Assembly (NCBI RefSeq): GCF_010692325.1
Contig: NZ_JAAHHW010000018.1
Location: forward strand, 22,657 to 81,684
DNA: 59,028 nt
Direction of reading: 5' to 3'
From: Moorena sp. SIO3I8
Lineage (GTDB): Bacteria; Cyanobacteriota; Cyanobacteriia; Cyanobacteriales; Coleofasciculaceae
Shown in pieces: positions 51,225 through 59,028 of this stretch. Below the pieces are notes generated by a model. It saw only the letters and a list, made by a program, of their open reading frames with translations, was not told where the DNA came from and did not search any database. Both the position numbers and the translations under genes were made by a program. Numbering within the stretch: the first letter of the stretch is position 1; every line of letters starts with the position of its first letter.

Positions 51225-51836
51225 TTCCAATTCAATCAATAATATCAGCATTCAGCGGTCAGCAGTCAGCGGTCAGCAGTCAGCCGTCAGCCGTCAGCCG
51301 TTAGCCGTCAGCCGTCAGCCTTGGCCTTTGGCCACGCTACTTGAGGTGCCGTCAGCCGTCAGCCGTCAGCTAAAAGCTCACGCTACTTGAGGTGCCGTCA
51401 GCAGACGTAACAGAGATTAAACCAATACTTACCTGGTAAGCTATCAGCTATTAGCTGATATAGCACTACGCGCTACTGTTAGGACATTCCTAAACTCCGA
51501 AACTTACTCATAGCTGACTTTTGACTTCTGACTTCTAACTTCTGACGCTAAGCGTAGCGCTATAGCTGATAGCTGATATAGCAGTCGCCAGGGCAGGCGC
51601 GGACATGACAAAAGTCTCAAACCTAAGTAAGCGCAAGAGTTTGACTTCTGACTTCTGACTTCTGACTTCTGACTTCTGACTTCTGACTTCTGACTTCTGA
51701 CTTCTGCTATAGCTGATAGCTGATAGCTGATAACTGATAGCTGACCGAAATACAAACCTGAAAGTCAATTAAGACGGCTATTGCCTATAAAATTATTGAA
51801 GATCCCAATTATAGAACATCTAGCTGTAAGCCTTAA
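51225..51836. repeat. 612-bp block of heptamer arrays
   Basis: 51250-51320 and 51350-51370 repeat CAGCCGT/CAGCGGT. 51320-51345 is a GGCCTTTGGCCACGCTACTT repeat. 51518-51545 and 51640-51705 repeat CTGACTT (about nine copies in the second). 51708-51748 repeats AGCTGAT. The promoter of the carbonic anhydrase gene should be in the last 90 bp. Open frames here are only translations of the repeats. Confidence 0.85.
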
Positions 51837-52523
51837 ATGAAGCAGTTGATTCAAGGTCTGCATCAATTCCAGACCAATTACTTCCAGACCCACCGAGACC
51901 TATTTGAGTTACTGTCTCACGGGCAGCATCCCAGGATACTATTCATCACCTGTTCAGATTCTCGAATTGACCCGAGTCTGATTACTCAAACTGAGCCTGG
52001 TGAAATGTTCATCATCCGCAATGCCGGGAATATCATACCGCCTTATGGAGCAAGTAATGGCGGTGAACCAGCAGCAGTAGAGTATGCTATTTATGCCTTA
52101 GGCATTAATGAAATTGTCGTATGCGGTCACTATCGCTGTGGAGCGATGAAAGGTTTACTGAAAATCGACAAGCTAGAAGAGGACATGCCAGCCGTTTACC
52201 AATGGCTCAAGCATGCCGAAGCTACTCGCCGGATTATCAAAGAACACTATCAAGACTATGAAGGTGATGAACTCCTGAATGGGGCGGTGGAGGAAAATGT
52301 CCTTAACCAGCTACAAAATTTACGTACTTACCCAGTTATTCAATCTCGACTCAGAAGTGAGGAAATTCGGCTTCATGGCTGGGTCTATAAGATAGAAACG
52401 GGAGAGGTTCTGGAATATAGTCCACTGCAAAAGCAATTTGTACCACCTCAAACCCAGTTTTCAAGAGGAGCATGGATAACACCTCAGCAGCAAGCAAGAA
52501 TTTATAAAGGTTCTCCAGAATAA
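51837..52523 (+). CDS. Beta-carbonic anhydrase
   Basis: 228 aa, catalysing CO2/HCO3- interconversion. Zinc ligands are Cys39 (TCSDSRIDP, with catalytic Asp41/Arg43), His98 and Cys101 (VVCGHYRCGAMKG). The conserved EPGEMFIIRNAGNIIPPYG stretch is present. It lacks the long C-terminal extension of carboxysomal CcaA (about 270 aa), so it is probably a cytosolic paralogue, though carboxysome association is possible. Located after a repeat block, monocistronic. Confidence 0.93.
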   Translation: MKQLIQGLHQFQTNYFQTHRDLFELLSHGQHPRILFITCSDSRIDPSLITQTEPGEMFIIRNAGNIIPPYGASNGGEPAAVEYAIYALGINEIVVCGHYRCGAMKGLLKIDKLEEDMPAVYQWLKHAEATRRIIKEHYQDYEGDELLNGAVEENVLNQLQNLRTYPVIQSRLRSEEIRLHGWVYKIETGEVLEYSPLQKQFVPPQTQFSRGAWITPQQQARIYKGSPE

Positions 52524-53150
52524 ACTCTAAACTAAGTAATAATAAACCAGAAAAAAAGTAGATGCAACCCTGATTAGAGGTGCTATAATCCAATTAGCAT
52601 CATTTTTCCTCTTAGCCTCTGGTAAACTGTTGTCAGTAGTCGTCAACAGTTTACAGCCAACAGTTAAATCAGCTTCTTAGTTTACAACAACCTATTTGCA
52701 ACCCTATGTGTAGATGCCCTGATAGTTGATTCCCTTTGGACTAGTTATTGTCCTACCGTCTTGATAACGTTAGTCAACAGAAGATCCGAAACTAGCTCGT
52801 TTATAACAGCCTCTATACTGCCGAGATTTCGGTTTAGATATTACTATAGTAGAAGCTATTTCAGGAATAAGATAACCGTACAATTGCGGAATTAGTTGAA
52901 TAGCCTAATTGGGAACATTGAGCAATTTTACGGTTCTTTTGGTCATGGGTAATGGGTTAAGGGGAGTAGGGAGTAGGGAGTAGGGAGTAGGGAATCGGGA
53001 GTCGGGAGTAGGGAGTCGGGAGTCGGGAATCGGGAGTCGGGAGTCGGGAGTCGGGAGTAGAAATATGTCTTAAGCTTTACTTCGACTGCTATATCTTTGG
53101 TTCGGTATTAGTCGCGACGGGGAAATTGAAAAGCGGAGGAATAATAGCGA
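52524..53150. other. 627-bp intergenic region
   Basis: No gene was found. A perfect 11-bp stem (GTAAACTGTTG 52622-52632, CAACAGTTTAC 52644-52654) lies about 100 bp after the carbonic anhydrase stop; it lacks a T-run, so it is not a classic terminator. 52962-53058 is an array of GGGAGTA/GGGAGTC. 52680-52950 shows nothing recognisable. Confidence 0.6.
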
Positions 53151-53570
53151 ATGGAAGAATTAATGACTCTCAAGGAATTGCTCTACGAAGGCAAAATCCC
53201 TGAAGCCCTGGAACTGATTGAAGAATTGGAGGAGATGAGCAAATCGGATAAACTGAATAAACTATTTAGCTATGGAATTATTCTGCTGTTACATCTAATT
53301 AAAAAAGCTGCTGAAAAACGGACGACTAAATCTTGGGAAGTATCAATCCGTAATTCTGTTAAACAAATTCAACGTACTAATAAGCGCCACAAGGCTAAAG
53401 GAACTTATTTAACCGAAGAGGAATTATTAGAAACTTTAGAAGATGCCTATCAATCCGCACTAGACCGCGCTTCATTAGAAGCATTTGAAGGAAGTTATGA
53501 AGCTGAAGAAATTGCTAAAATGGTGGAGCGGGAGGAAATCATAAAAACAGCAATGGATTTGATTTTATAG
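53151..53570 (+). CDS. DUF29-family protein
   Basis: A 139-aa DUF29-type protein. The family core is seen as GKIPEALELIEELEEMSKSD, LLLHLIKKAAEKRTTKSWEV, and SIRNSVKQIQRTNKR; the C-terminus is acidic and helical (LEAFEGSYEAEEIAKMVERE). DUF29 proteins are multicopy in cyanobacteria and have no established function. ATG 53151 is used; an ATG four codons later is also possible. Flanked by heptamer arrays. Confidence 0.7.
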   Translation: MEELMTLKELLYEGKIPEALELIEELEEMSKSDKLNKLFSYGIILLLHLIKKAAEKRTTKSWEVSIRNSVKQIQRTNKRHKAKGTYLTEEELLETLEDAYQSALDRASLEAFEGSYEAEEIAKMVEREEIIKTAMDLIL

Positions 53571-53607
53571 GGCTGAATGCTTACATAATTTCTTACATAA
53601 TTTTTGT

Positions 53608-53719
53608 TCAGAACTTCCCTACTCCCTACTCCCTACTCCCTACTCCCTACTCCCTACTCCCTACTCCCTACTCCCTGTTCCCTACTCCCTATTCCCTTTG
53701 CTACAAATATTAGCATTGA
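53608..53719. repeat. CTCCCTA heptamer array
   Basis: About 53613-53697 is an array of TCCCTAC with one TCCCTGT variant, lying between the DUF29 stop and the sbcC stop. Confidence 0.85.
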
Positions 53720-56700
53720 TTACATCGATAAACTTAACTGAGAGCCAAGGGATGTCTTAGATACTTCAATCCTGGTCTGAAAGGCTTCTTTAAACTGAGG
53801 CATATGAGTCACGGTTAAAATACAAGCAAAATCGGATGCGATCGCATTAATTGCTGCAATCAATCGCTCACACCCCTCGGCATCTTGGGTGCCAAACCCC
53901 TCATCCACAATCAACATTTGTAAGGATGTGCCTGAGCGTTGAGCCAACAGTTGTGCTAATGCCAGACGAATGGCAAAATTAATCCGGAATGCTTCACCAC
54001 CGGAATAGGTTTCATAAGGTCTAGTACCAGTGGCATCAGCAATTAAAATATCTAAGGTATCAATCAGTTTGGTTTTTTTCTTAGAAGACCGACTCCCGGC
54101 CTTTTGGGTAACAATTTGGATGTGTAACTGATTCCCAGTCAGTCTAGCCAAAATTTGATTGCTTTGGGCTTCTAGTTGAGGCAAAATATTCTCTATCATT
54201 AGAGCCTGGATGCCATTTTTGCCAAATGCGATCGCTAATTCCTGATGCACCCGATATTGCCGCTGGAGTTGTTGCAGCTTTTCGAGTTGCTGTTGATACT
54301 GAGTTTGTAGGGATTCCAGTTGCTGCAACCGTTGTTGGAGACGCCCCTGCTGGGATAGTTGTTTATCCATTTGCCGTCGGCGCTGCTTCATGCCCTGTTC
54401 TAAGGCTTGGATGTCCCTAGTAACATCAGGACTTTGTTCCATTTGCTTGACAATGTCCTCAATTTGTGTATTAACCTCCTTGAGATTAGAGCGTCTGCTC
54501 TGGAGGGTTTGATTTAGGTTTGCCAAGCGTTGACCGACTTGGGGCTGTTGCTCTTGGGCAGTTTGTAATTCCTGATAAGGCAGTTGCCAAGATTGGGCTT
54601 GACGCAAGGAGGCTCTAACCTGATTATGAGCATCCAAGTTATAGCCAATCTCAGCTATGTATCGATCTAGCTGATCCAATTGCTGCTTCAACGGGGAATT
54701 CGTTTGTAACTGATCCACCGAGGCTTGAAGAGTATCCAGCTTCTCTTGCAGCTGTGGTTTCTGGGCATCAATTTTTCCCTGACGCCGCCGTGCTTCTTCT
54801 AGCTTAGCCGAGTGGATTTCAGCCCAGCGCCAGCGGTCAACTTCCCCCCGTGCTAGAGCATGGGTTTGTTCATCGTAGTTGAGCTGTTGGACTCGGAGGT
54901 CGAGTTGCCTGAGTTCTTCGTGTAATTCTACCCCATAACCAGGAATACTAAGGGATTGTTGCAGTTCTTTCTTTTCCTCTGATACTTCATAGAGTCGGTC
55001 GTAAACTTCGTCAGTGGCTTCTAGTTGTGCTGCTAGTTGTCCCCGTTGTTCTAGCAACTCTTCATAAGGAGAGAGTTGTTTGGAAATTTGGGAGTATTCA
55101 TGGCGCAACACCTGAAGTTCTCGTTCACAAACTGTTAGCTGCTCTCGTACTACCCAGAATTGATCTTGAACATCCTTGTGCTCGGCAGTCGTTTTCTGAA
55201 TCACTCGGTCAGAATGGGCTGCATCTAGAGGCTGCTCGCATAAGGGACAAACTGCGTTCTGAACTTGCAGCAATTCGATTTTTTGGGTCAGTTCCCCCAG
55301 TAATTTTTCATAGCGACGTTGGTTTTCATGGAGGCGTTCTCGAAAGCCTCGACGTTCTAGTCCTTTGTCCTGTAACCGAGACAGGTAAACCCGCTTTTTC
55401 TCTAATTCCCCAAGTTCAGCCTCTAACTGAAGTGCCGCCTGTCTCAGCTGAGGTGTTGTTGCTACTTGCTGGGATAACTGTTTTTCAGAAGAAACCAGTT
55501 CTTCTAATTTGGCACTGAGTCTGGCTTGAACCCGGTCAAGTTCGCTTTGGATAGACCCACGGCGTTGCAACAAGGGAGAGACTTCTAGTTGCAGATTATC
55601 TAGCTGCTTGAGGCGTTCACGAGCTTGGTTAAGTTGTGCCAGGGCTGTAGCCACTTGCCCTGAACGGGAGAGAGTATCTTTAATATCTTGCTCTTGAGTA
55701 CCCAAGGCTTCGAGTTGAGCTTGGATATCACGAATTTGCAGATTAAGTTGATTAATTTCTTGATTAAGCTGCTGTTGGAGTTGTTGTCGTTGCTGTTGCG
55801 CTTTCTGATAAGTCTGTAATTTGGCGGCAAGACTTTCTTCAAGTTCTTGTAGCTGGAGGTATTCGGCATAACCAGCAGTAATTTGTTGGTCTTGAGAGAG
55901 TAGTTCAGAAAGTTGTTGTTGTTGAGCAACAGCAGTAGCAATGTCTTGTTGTATGCGATCGCAATCTTGAGTAAGATTACGATATTGTGTCCTCACAAAG
56001 TTTAGCTGTTGTTCCCAGCTATTCCGCTGATGTCCAACAGCTTGTAGTTGTTTGAGTTGTTGCGCGTCTTGGTCTTGGTCTTGTTGCAGCTGGTGTAAGG
56101 CAGTTTCCAGGGTAGCTGTTTCTTTTGCGATCGCATCCCGTTCTCCCAGTTGTTCCTTAATACCCTGCAAACTTTGTTCTAGCTGTTCTACTTGACCTTT
56201 CAACTGCTTTGACAAATCCTTTGCCTGGTCTGCCAATTTTTCGTACTGGTCTAGTTTGAGCAAATCTGCCAGAATTTGTTTCCGTTCACTGGGACGCCTG
56301 ACCATAAACTCATCGGCTCGACCTTGACGCAGGTAAGAGGAGTTGATAAAGGTATCGTAATCTAGCTTGAGATTCGCTATTATTAATAATTGAGTTGCTC
56401 GTACTCCTTTCTGGCTTAAACACTTAAAACCATTTGGTGTTTCCACTTGAAAGTCTAGGGAACTCCCCTGTTTCCGATGGCGAGTCCGAATAATTCGATG
56501 GGTTTGTTGATTATTTTGAAAAATAAAGTCTACTCGGACTTCCTTCGCCCCAGTATGGATGACATCGTTTTCTGAGGCAACACGGCTTTGTCCCCAAATC
56601 GCCCAGGTAATGGCTTCTAGCAGGGACGATTTCCCGGCTCCATTCTGACCACAAATACAGGCAGTGTGAAGACCCCGAAAGTCTAGAGTTGCGTCGCGGT

Positions 56701-56740
56701 AGCTGAGGAAGTTTTTTAGGGTTAGTTGGATAGGAATCAT
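53720..56740 (-). CDS. sbcC: Exonuclease subunit SbcC (Rad50-like ATPase)
   Basis: A 1006-aa SMC-like ATPase of the SbcCD nuclease that opens hairpins and processes DNA ends. Walker A is GQNGAGKSS (31-39). Long coiled coils rich in Gln/Leu flank a zinc hook CPLCEQPLD (about Cys497/Cys500). The ABC signature is YSGGEAFRINFAIRLALAQ, followed by Walker B LQMLIVDEGFGTQD and a VTHMPQFKEAF H-loop. Length is normal. No sbcD is present in the window. SbcCD destroys long palindromes, notable in a genome so rich in inverted repeats. Confidence 0.95.
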   Translation of the reverse strand: MIPIQLTLKNFLSYRDATLDFRGLHTACICGQNGAGKSSLLEAITWAIWGQSRVASENDVIHTGAKEVRVDFIFQNNQQTHRIIRTRHRKQGSSLDFQVETPNGFKCLSQKGVRATQLLIIANLKLDYDTFINSSYLRQGRADEFMVRRPSERKQILADLLKLDQYEKLADQAKDLSKQLKGQVEQLEQSLQGIKEQLGERDAIAKETATLETALHQLQQDQDQDAQQLKQLQAVGHQRNSWEQQLNFVRTQYRNLTQDCDRIQQDIATAVAQQQQLSELLSQDQQITAGYAEYLQLQELEESLAAKLQTYQKAQQQRQQLQQQLNQEINQLNLQIRDIQAQLEALGTQEQDIKDTLSRSGQVATALAQLNQARERLKQLDNLQLEVSPLLQRRGSIQSELDRVQARLSAKLEELVSSEKQLSQQVATTPQLRQAALQLEAELGELEKKRVYLSRLQDKGLERRGFRERLHENQRRYEKLLGELTQKIELLQVQNAVCPLCEQPLDAAHSDRVIQKTTAEHKDVQDQFWVVREQLTVCERELQVLRHEYSQISKQLSPYEELLEQRGQLAAQLEATDEVYDRLYEVSEEKKELQQSLSIPGYGVELHEELRQLDLRVQQLNYDEQTHALARGEVDRWRWAEIHSAKLEEARRRQGKIDAQKPQLQEKLDTLQASVDQLQTNSPLKQQLDQLDRYIAEIGYNLDAHNQVRASLRQAQSWQLPYQELQTAQEQQPQVGQRLANLNQTLQSRRSNLKEVNTQIEDIVKQMEQSPDVTRDIQALEQGMKQRRRQMDKQLSQQGRLQQRLQQLESLQTQYQQQLEKLQQLQRQYRVHQELAIAFGKNGIQALMIENILPQLEAQSNQILARLTGNQLHIQIVTQKAGSRSSKKKTKLIDTLDILIADATGTRPYETYSGGEAFRINFAIRLALAQLLAQRSGTSLQMLIVDEGFGTQDAEGCERLIAAINAIASDFACILTVTHMPQFKEAFQTRIEVSKTSLGSQLSLSM

Positions 56741-57201
<461 letters not shown>

Positions 57202-57801
57202 ATGTCAAAAGCTACGGTGCAATATACAACCAAGGATTTAAAGGAACTCGGCTTTTTCGTTGAAGTCCCCGGCAGAACCGACAATGCCAAAAACAGAGCC
57301 AAAGCCCTCGAAGAGATTCAACGGCGCATGGAAGACTCAGAAGACACTACCGTCAATGAGGATAGCTTTGCCGATGGCTTGAGTGCTGAGGATTTGATTT
57401 TAGTTGAGCCACTAGCTACCGATAGTAAAGATGGTGAGGAAGCAGAGATTATTCAGTCAGTAAAAGCGATCGCATCTTTAGCAAGTTTAAGGGTGAATTT
57501 GGAACAAGCTTACCAACAAGCGGTGGAATTACGGCCAGTGATCGAAGCCTTATTTTCCCCAGACCCCCTGACACCGGAACATATGAAACTGGCAACGGAT
57601 AGAAATTTTGCCAAAACCTTAACAAAATTTGCTGAAGCTAAAGCCGCTCACGATCAGTATTTGCCCATTGCCAAAGAAGCTTGGGAAATATTAGCTCCCG
57701 CTTTGCCACCATCTCAGCATCAAGCTAATCCTCTAGGCTCGGAAGTAGTAGAGCATACTGAGAGTAATGGCAAAAAGGGTGTGACTGTGAATGAGTCATG
57801 A
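57202..57801 (+). CDS. Conserved-looking hypothetical protein, 199 aa
   Basis: I do not recognise the family. N-terminal TTKDLKELGFFVEVPGRTDN and KNRAKALEEIQRRMEDSEDT, a central acidic segment, then helical VRASLxx-like repeats (AIASLASLRVNLEQAYQQAV) and FAKTLTKFAEAKAAHDQYLP. No signal peptide or membrane segment. The codon use and the HIP1 site inside look native. The gap to the neighbouring minus-strand DUF3685 gene (convergent) is 116 bp. Confidence 0.65.
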   Translation: MSKATVQYTTKDLKELGFFVEVPGRTDNAKNRAKALEEIQRRMEDSEDTTVNEDSFADGLSAEDLILVEPLATDSKDGEEAEIIQSVKAIASLASLRVNLEQAYQQAVELRPVIEALFSPDPLTPEHMKLATDRNFAKTLTKFAEAKAAHDQYLPIAKEAWEILAPALPPSQHQANPLGSEVVEHTESNGKKGVTVNES

Positions 57802-57917
57802 AACCTATGCCTAGAGGCAGGGGCTTCTAAAATTGTTTTCTAAAATTGTTTAGGTGGGGAGGGTTGAATCAGTCCCTATGCCGGATGTAATGGTATTTTT
57901 TTACTTTCCCCTCTTCC

Positions 57918-59028
57918 CTACTTCCCACGTCCAGAATTTTTCCCAAACCTGGCCTCTTGGACGCTACTACCAATGCCCTGAATTACACCACGAACCACTA
58001 GACCAATACTTCTACCAAAGACTTGGGTCAACAGATACACCACACCATTACCAATCCAAGTGACAGCCGCTTGCACACGGGGAGAAAGAGCATCCCGTAG
58101 CTCATAGGCTAAAGTCACAGCTAGCTGGAAACCTCCCAGCTGTTCTAATTCTCGACGCCGGGGAGCATAGATACTGGTTTGTTTAATGCCAGTGTCAGTT
58201 AGGATAAATAAATCATATCGACTCTCGAAAATTGCTTGTGGCTCACCAAATAGTTTATCTTGGCGATATCGCCAGGAGAGATTATTGCGAAATCGAGCAA
58301 TTTCCCGAGATGACATTAGATTTTTATGATAAAAATTTACCTTAATAATTTCTACATCAGCCAATTGATTTAATAACGGTTGAATCACCCCATTAGCAAT
58401 TTGGATAATTAAATTGTCCAGGATAAATTCTGACCGTTGAATTGCTTCAGGGGTGTGGGCTGGATAAGAGACATTATCAATGATTAATGAGCTCTCAAAT
58501 AGTCGATGACCTAATAAATCAATTACTAGAGGAATTTTATCAAGAATTTCTTTTTTGACGATGGGATAGTTACCAAGCAAAATAGTGACAACTTCTAGTT
58601 GAGTATTGTCCGTGTACAAGGTATAATACTTTCCGAAGAAATCTGTAACTGATGCTTCCCACAGATCTTTCAGAATCAGCTGTTGCTTCTGAGGTAACTG
58701 TTCCAGTGTTACTTGAGACAAGCGCAAATCTTCAACCAGCTCTTCAAAGGTTTGGAAGACTAAACCAAGTAACTCTGCTCTTTTCTCTACTTGGAGAATG
58801 TCAATTTCTAGGGGAACACCAGAGAGGTTGGATAAACCAGATTGAAGTTTTACCATTGTCCGGTTCATTGTCCGGTCAAATATCTGCTCAACTAGTGGTG
58901 GCTTAGGGCTAAGCTGGGATTGAGCCATTGGCGCAACAGTCAGTGACCTTTCCGGTTTAGGCATTGGGACTAAGGAATTGTCCCGTGACGGTTCCACCAG
59001 AATGATGCTAGCAGGTAATAGCTGATCC
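57918..59028 (-). CDS. DUF3685 (Ycf55-like) protein, 5-prime end outside the window
   Basis: The frame is open to the right edge (reading DQLLPASIILVEPSRDNS at the edge), so the GTG at 58997 is probably internal and the gene starts beyond the window. The visible 369 codons include LPQKQQLILKDLWEASVTDF, LGNYPIVKKEILDKIPLVID, NNLSWRYRQDKLFGEPQAIF (the most conserved DUF3685 stretch) and a C-terminal amphipathic/hydrophobic part VTWIGNGVVYLLTQVFGRSI. Related to chloroplast ycf55; the function is unknown, and in some cyanobacteria the N-terminus is response-regulator-like. Confidence 0.75.
   Translation of the reverse strand, partial: DQLLPASIILVEPSRDNSLVPMPKPERSLTVAPMAQSQLSPKPPLVEQIFDRTMNRTMVKLQSGLSNLSGVPLEIDILQVEKRAELLGLVFQTFEELVEDLRLSQVTLEQLPQKQQLILKDLWEASVTDFFGKYYTLYTDNTQLEVVTILLGNYPIVKKEILDKIPLVIDLLGHRLFESSLIIDNVSYPAHTPEAIQRSEFILDNLIIQIANGVIQPLLNQLADVEIIKVNFYHKNLMSSREIARFRNNLSWRYRQDKLFGEPQAIFESRYDLFILTDTGIKQTSIYAPRRRELEQLGGFQLAVTLAYELRDALSPRVQAAVTWIGNGVVYLLTQVFGRSIGLVVRGVIQGIGSSVQEARFGKNSGRGK

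Noticed and set aside
51504-51768. Two 77-83-codon minus-strand frames rich in SQKSEVR
   Set aside because: They are direct translations of the CTGACTT and AGCTGAT heptamer arrays.
55600-55941. Overlapping minus-strand frame inside sbcC
   Set aside because: Low-complexity Leu/Asn/Lys translation of the coiled-coil coding DNA in another frame; sbcC is intact across it.

Overview
The window is cyanobacterial chromosome, most likely from a large-genome filamentous species. Evidence seen directly: psbU (photosystem II extrinsic protein), many HIP1-type GCGATCGC/GCGATCG sites, cyanobacterial families (DUF3685, DUF29, Rpn nucleases, Nif11, TPR-CHAT, two-partner-secretion exoprotein remnants), and very abundant heptanucleotide repeat arrays. 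A Moorena/Lyngbya-like host would fit this style of genome, but that is inference.

Layout. 1-850: IS630 remnants and an inverted-repeat element. 855-2522 (+): phosphoglucomutase. 3098-15222 (-): thirteen tightly packed co-directional genes, the standout of the window. They encode a 2-deoxy-scyllo-inosose (DOI) synthase-like sugar-phosphate cyclase, a DOI-type aminotransferase, two sugar nucleotidyltransferases, GmhA-like and GmhB-like heptose enzymes, a LegB-like NAD-dependent 4,6-dehydratase, a second DegT-type aminotransferase, a radical SAM/SPASM enzyme, a methyltransferase, a PIG-L deacetylase, and GT2 and GT4 glycosyltransferases. Taken together this reads as an aminocyclitol (aminoglycoside-like) glycoside pathway. 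Glucose 6-phosphate would be cyclised and transaminated, possibly oxidised by the radical SAM enzyme, glycosylated by the GT4 enzyme, deacetylated by the PIG-L enzyme, and decorated with a heptose-derived and/or 4-amino-deoxy sugar. The adjacent pgm interconverts glucose 1- and 6-phosphate.

15.2-25.7 kb: a VHL-beta-domain fragment, psbU, a 1-Cys peroxiredoxin, a cysteine synthase, two paralogous sigma-like genes (the first truncated), a decayed and an intact GNAT, then a 2,4-diaminobutyrate aminotransferase/decarboxylase pair that should make 1,3-diaminopropane. 26.1-36 kb: a GT4 gene carrying a repeat-derived in-frame insertion, followed by a gene graveyard: a frameshifted TPR-CHAT gene, two toxin-antitoxin modules with broken toxins, a decayed TPS exoprotein, a degenerate IS5-type IS with intact ends, an ISAs1 fragment and a frameshifted IS701-like transposase. 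36.1-40 kb: two AT-rich genes of unknown function (a 997-aa anchored protein with a cysteine-rich repeat region, and a membrane protein). 40.3-59 kb: upp, a TPR-CHAT gene with two nonsense codons plus its upstream partner, an Rpn nuclease, pentapeptide and Nif11-type genes, inositol monophosphatase, a nuclease, ferredoxin, tRNA-Ser(GGA), beta-carbonic anhydrase, DUF29, sbcC, a hypothetical gene and a DUF3685 gene running off the right edge.

Intergenic DNA is dominated by 7-bp-period tandem arrays and by short palindromic repeats. Several repeats have inserted into genes, and for three of them the pre-insertion reading frame can be reconstructed exactly.
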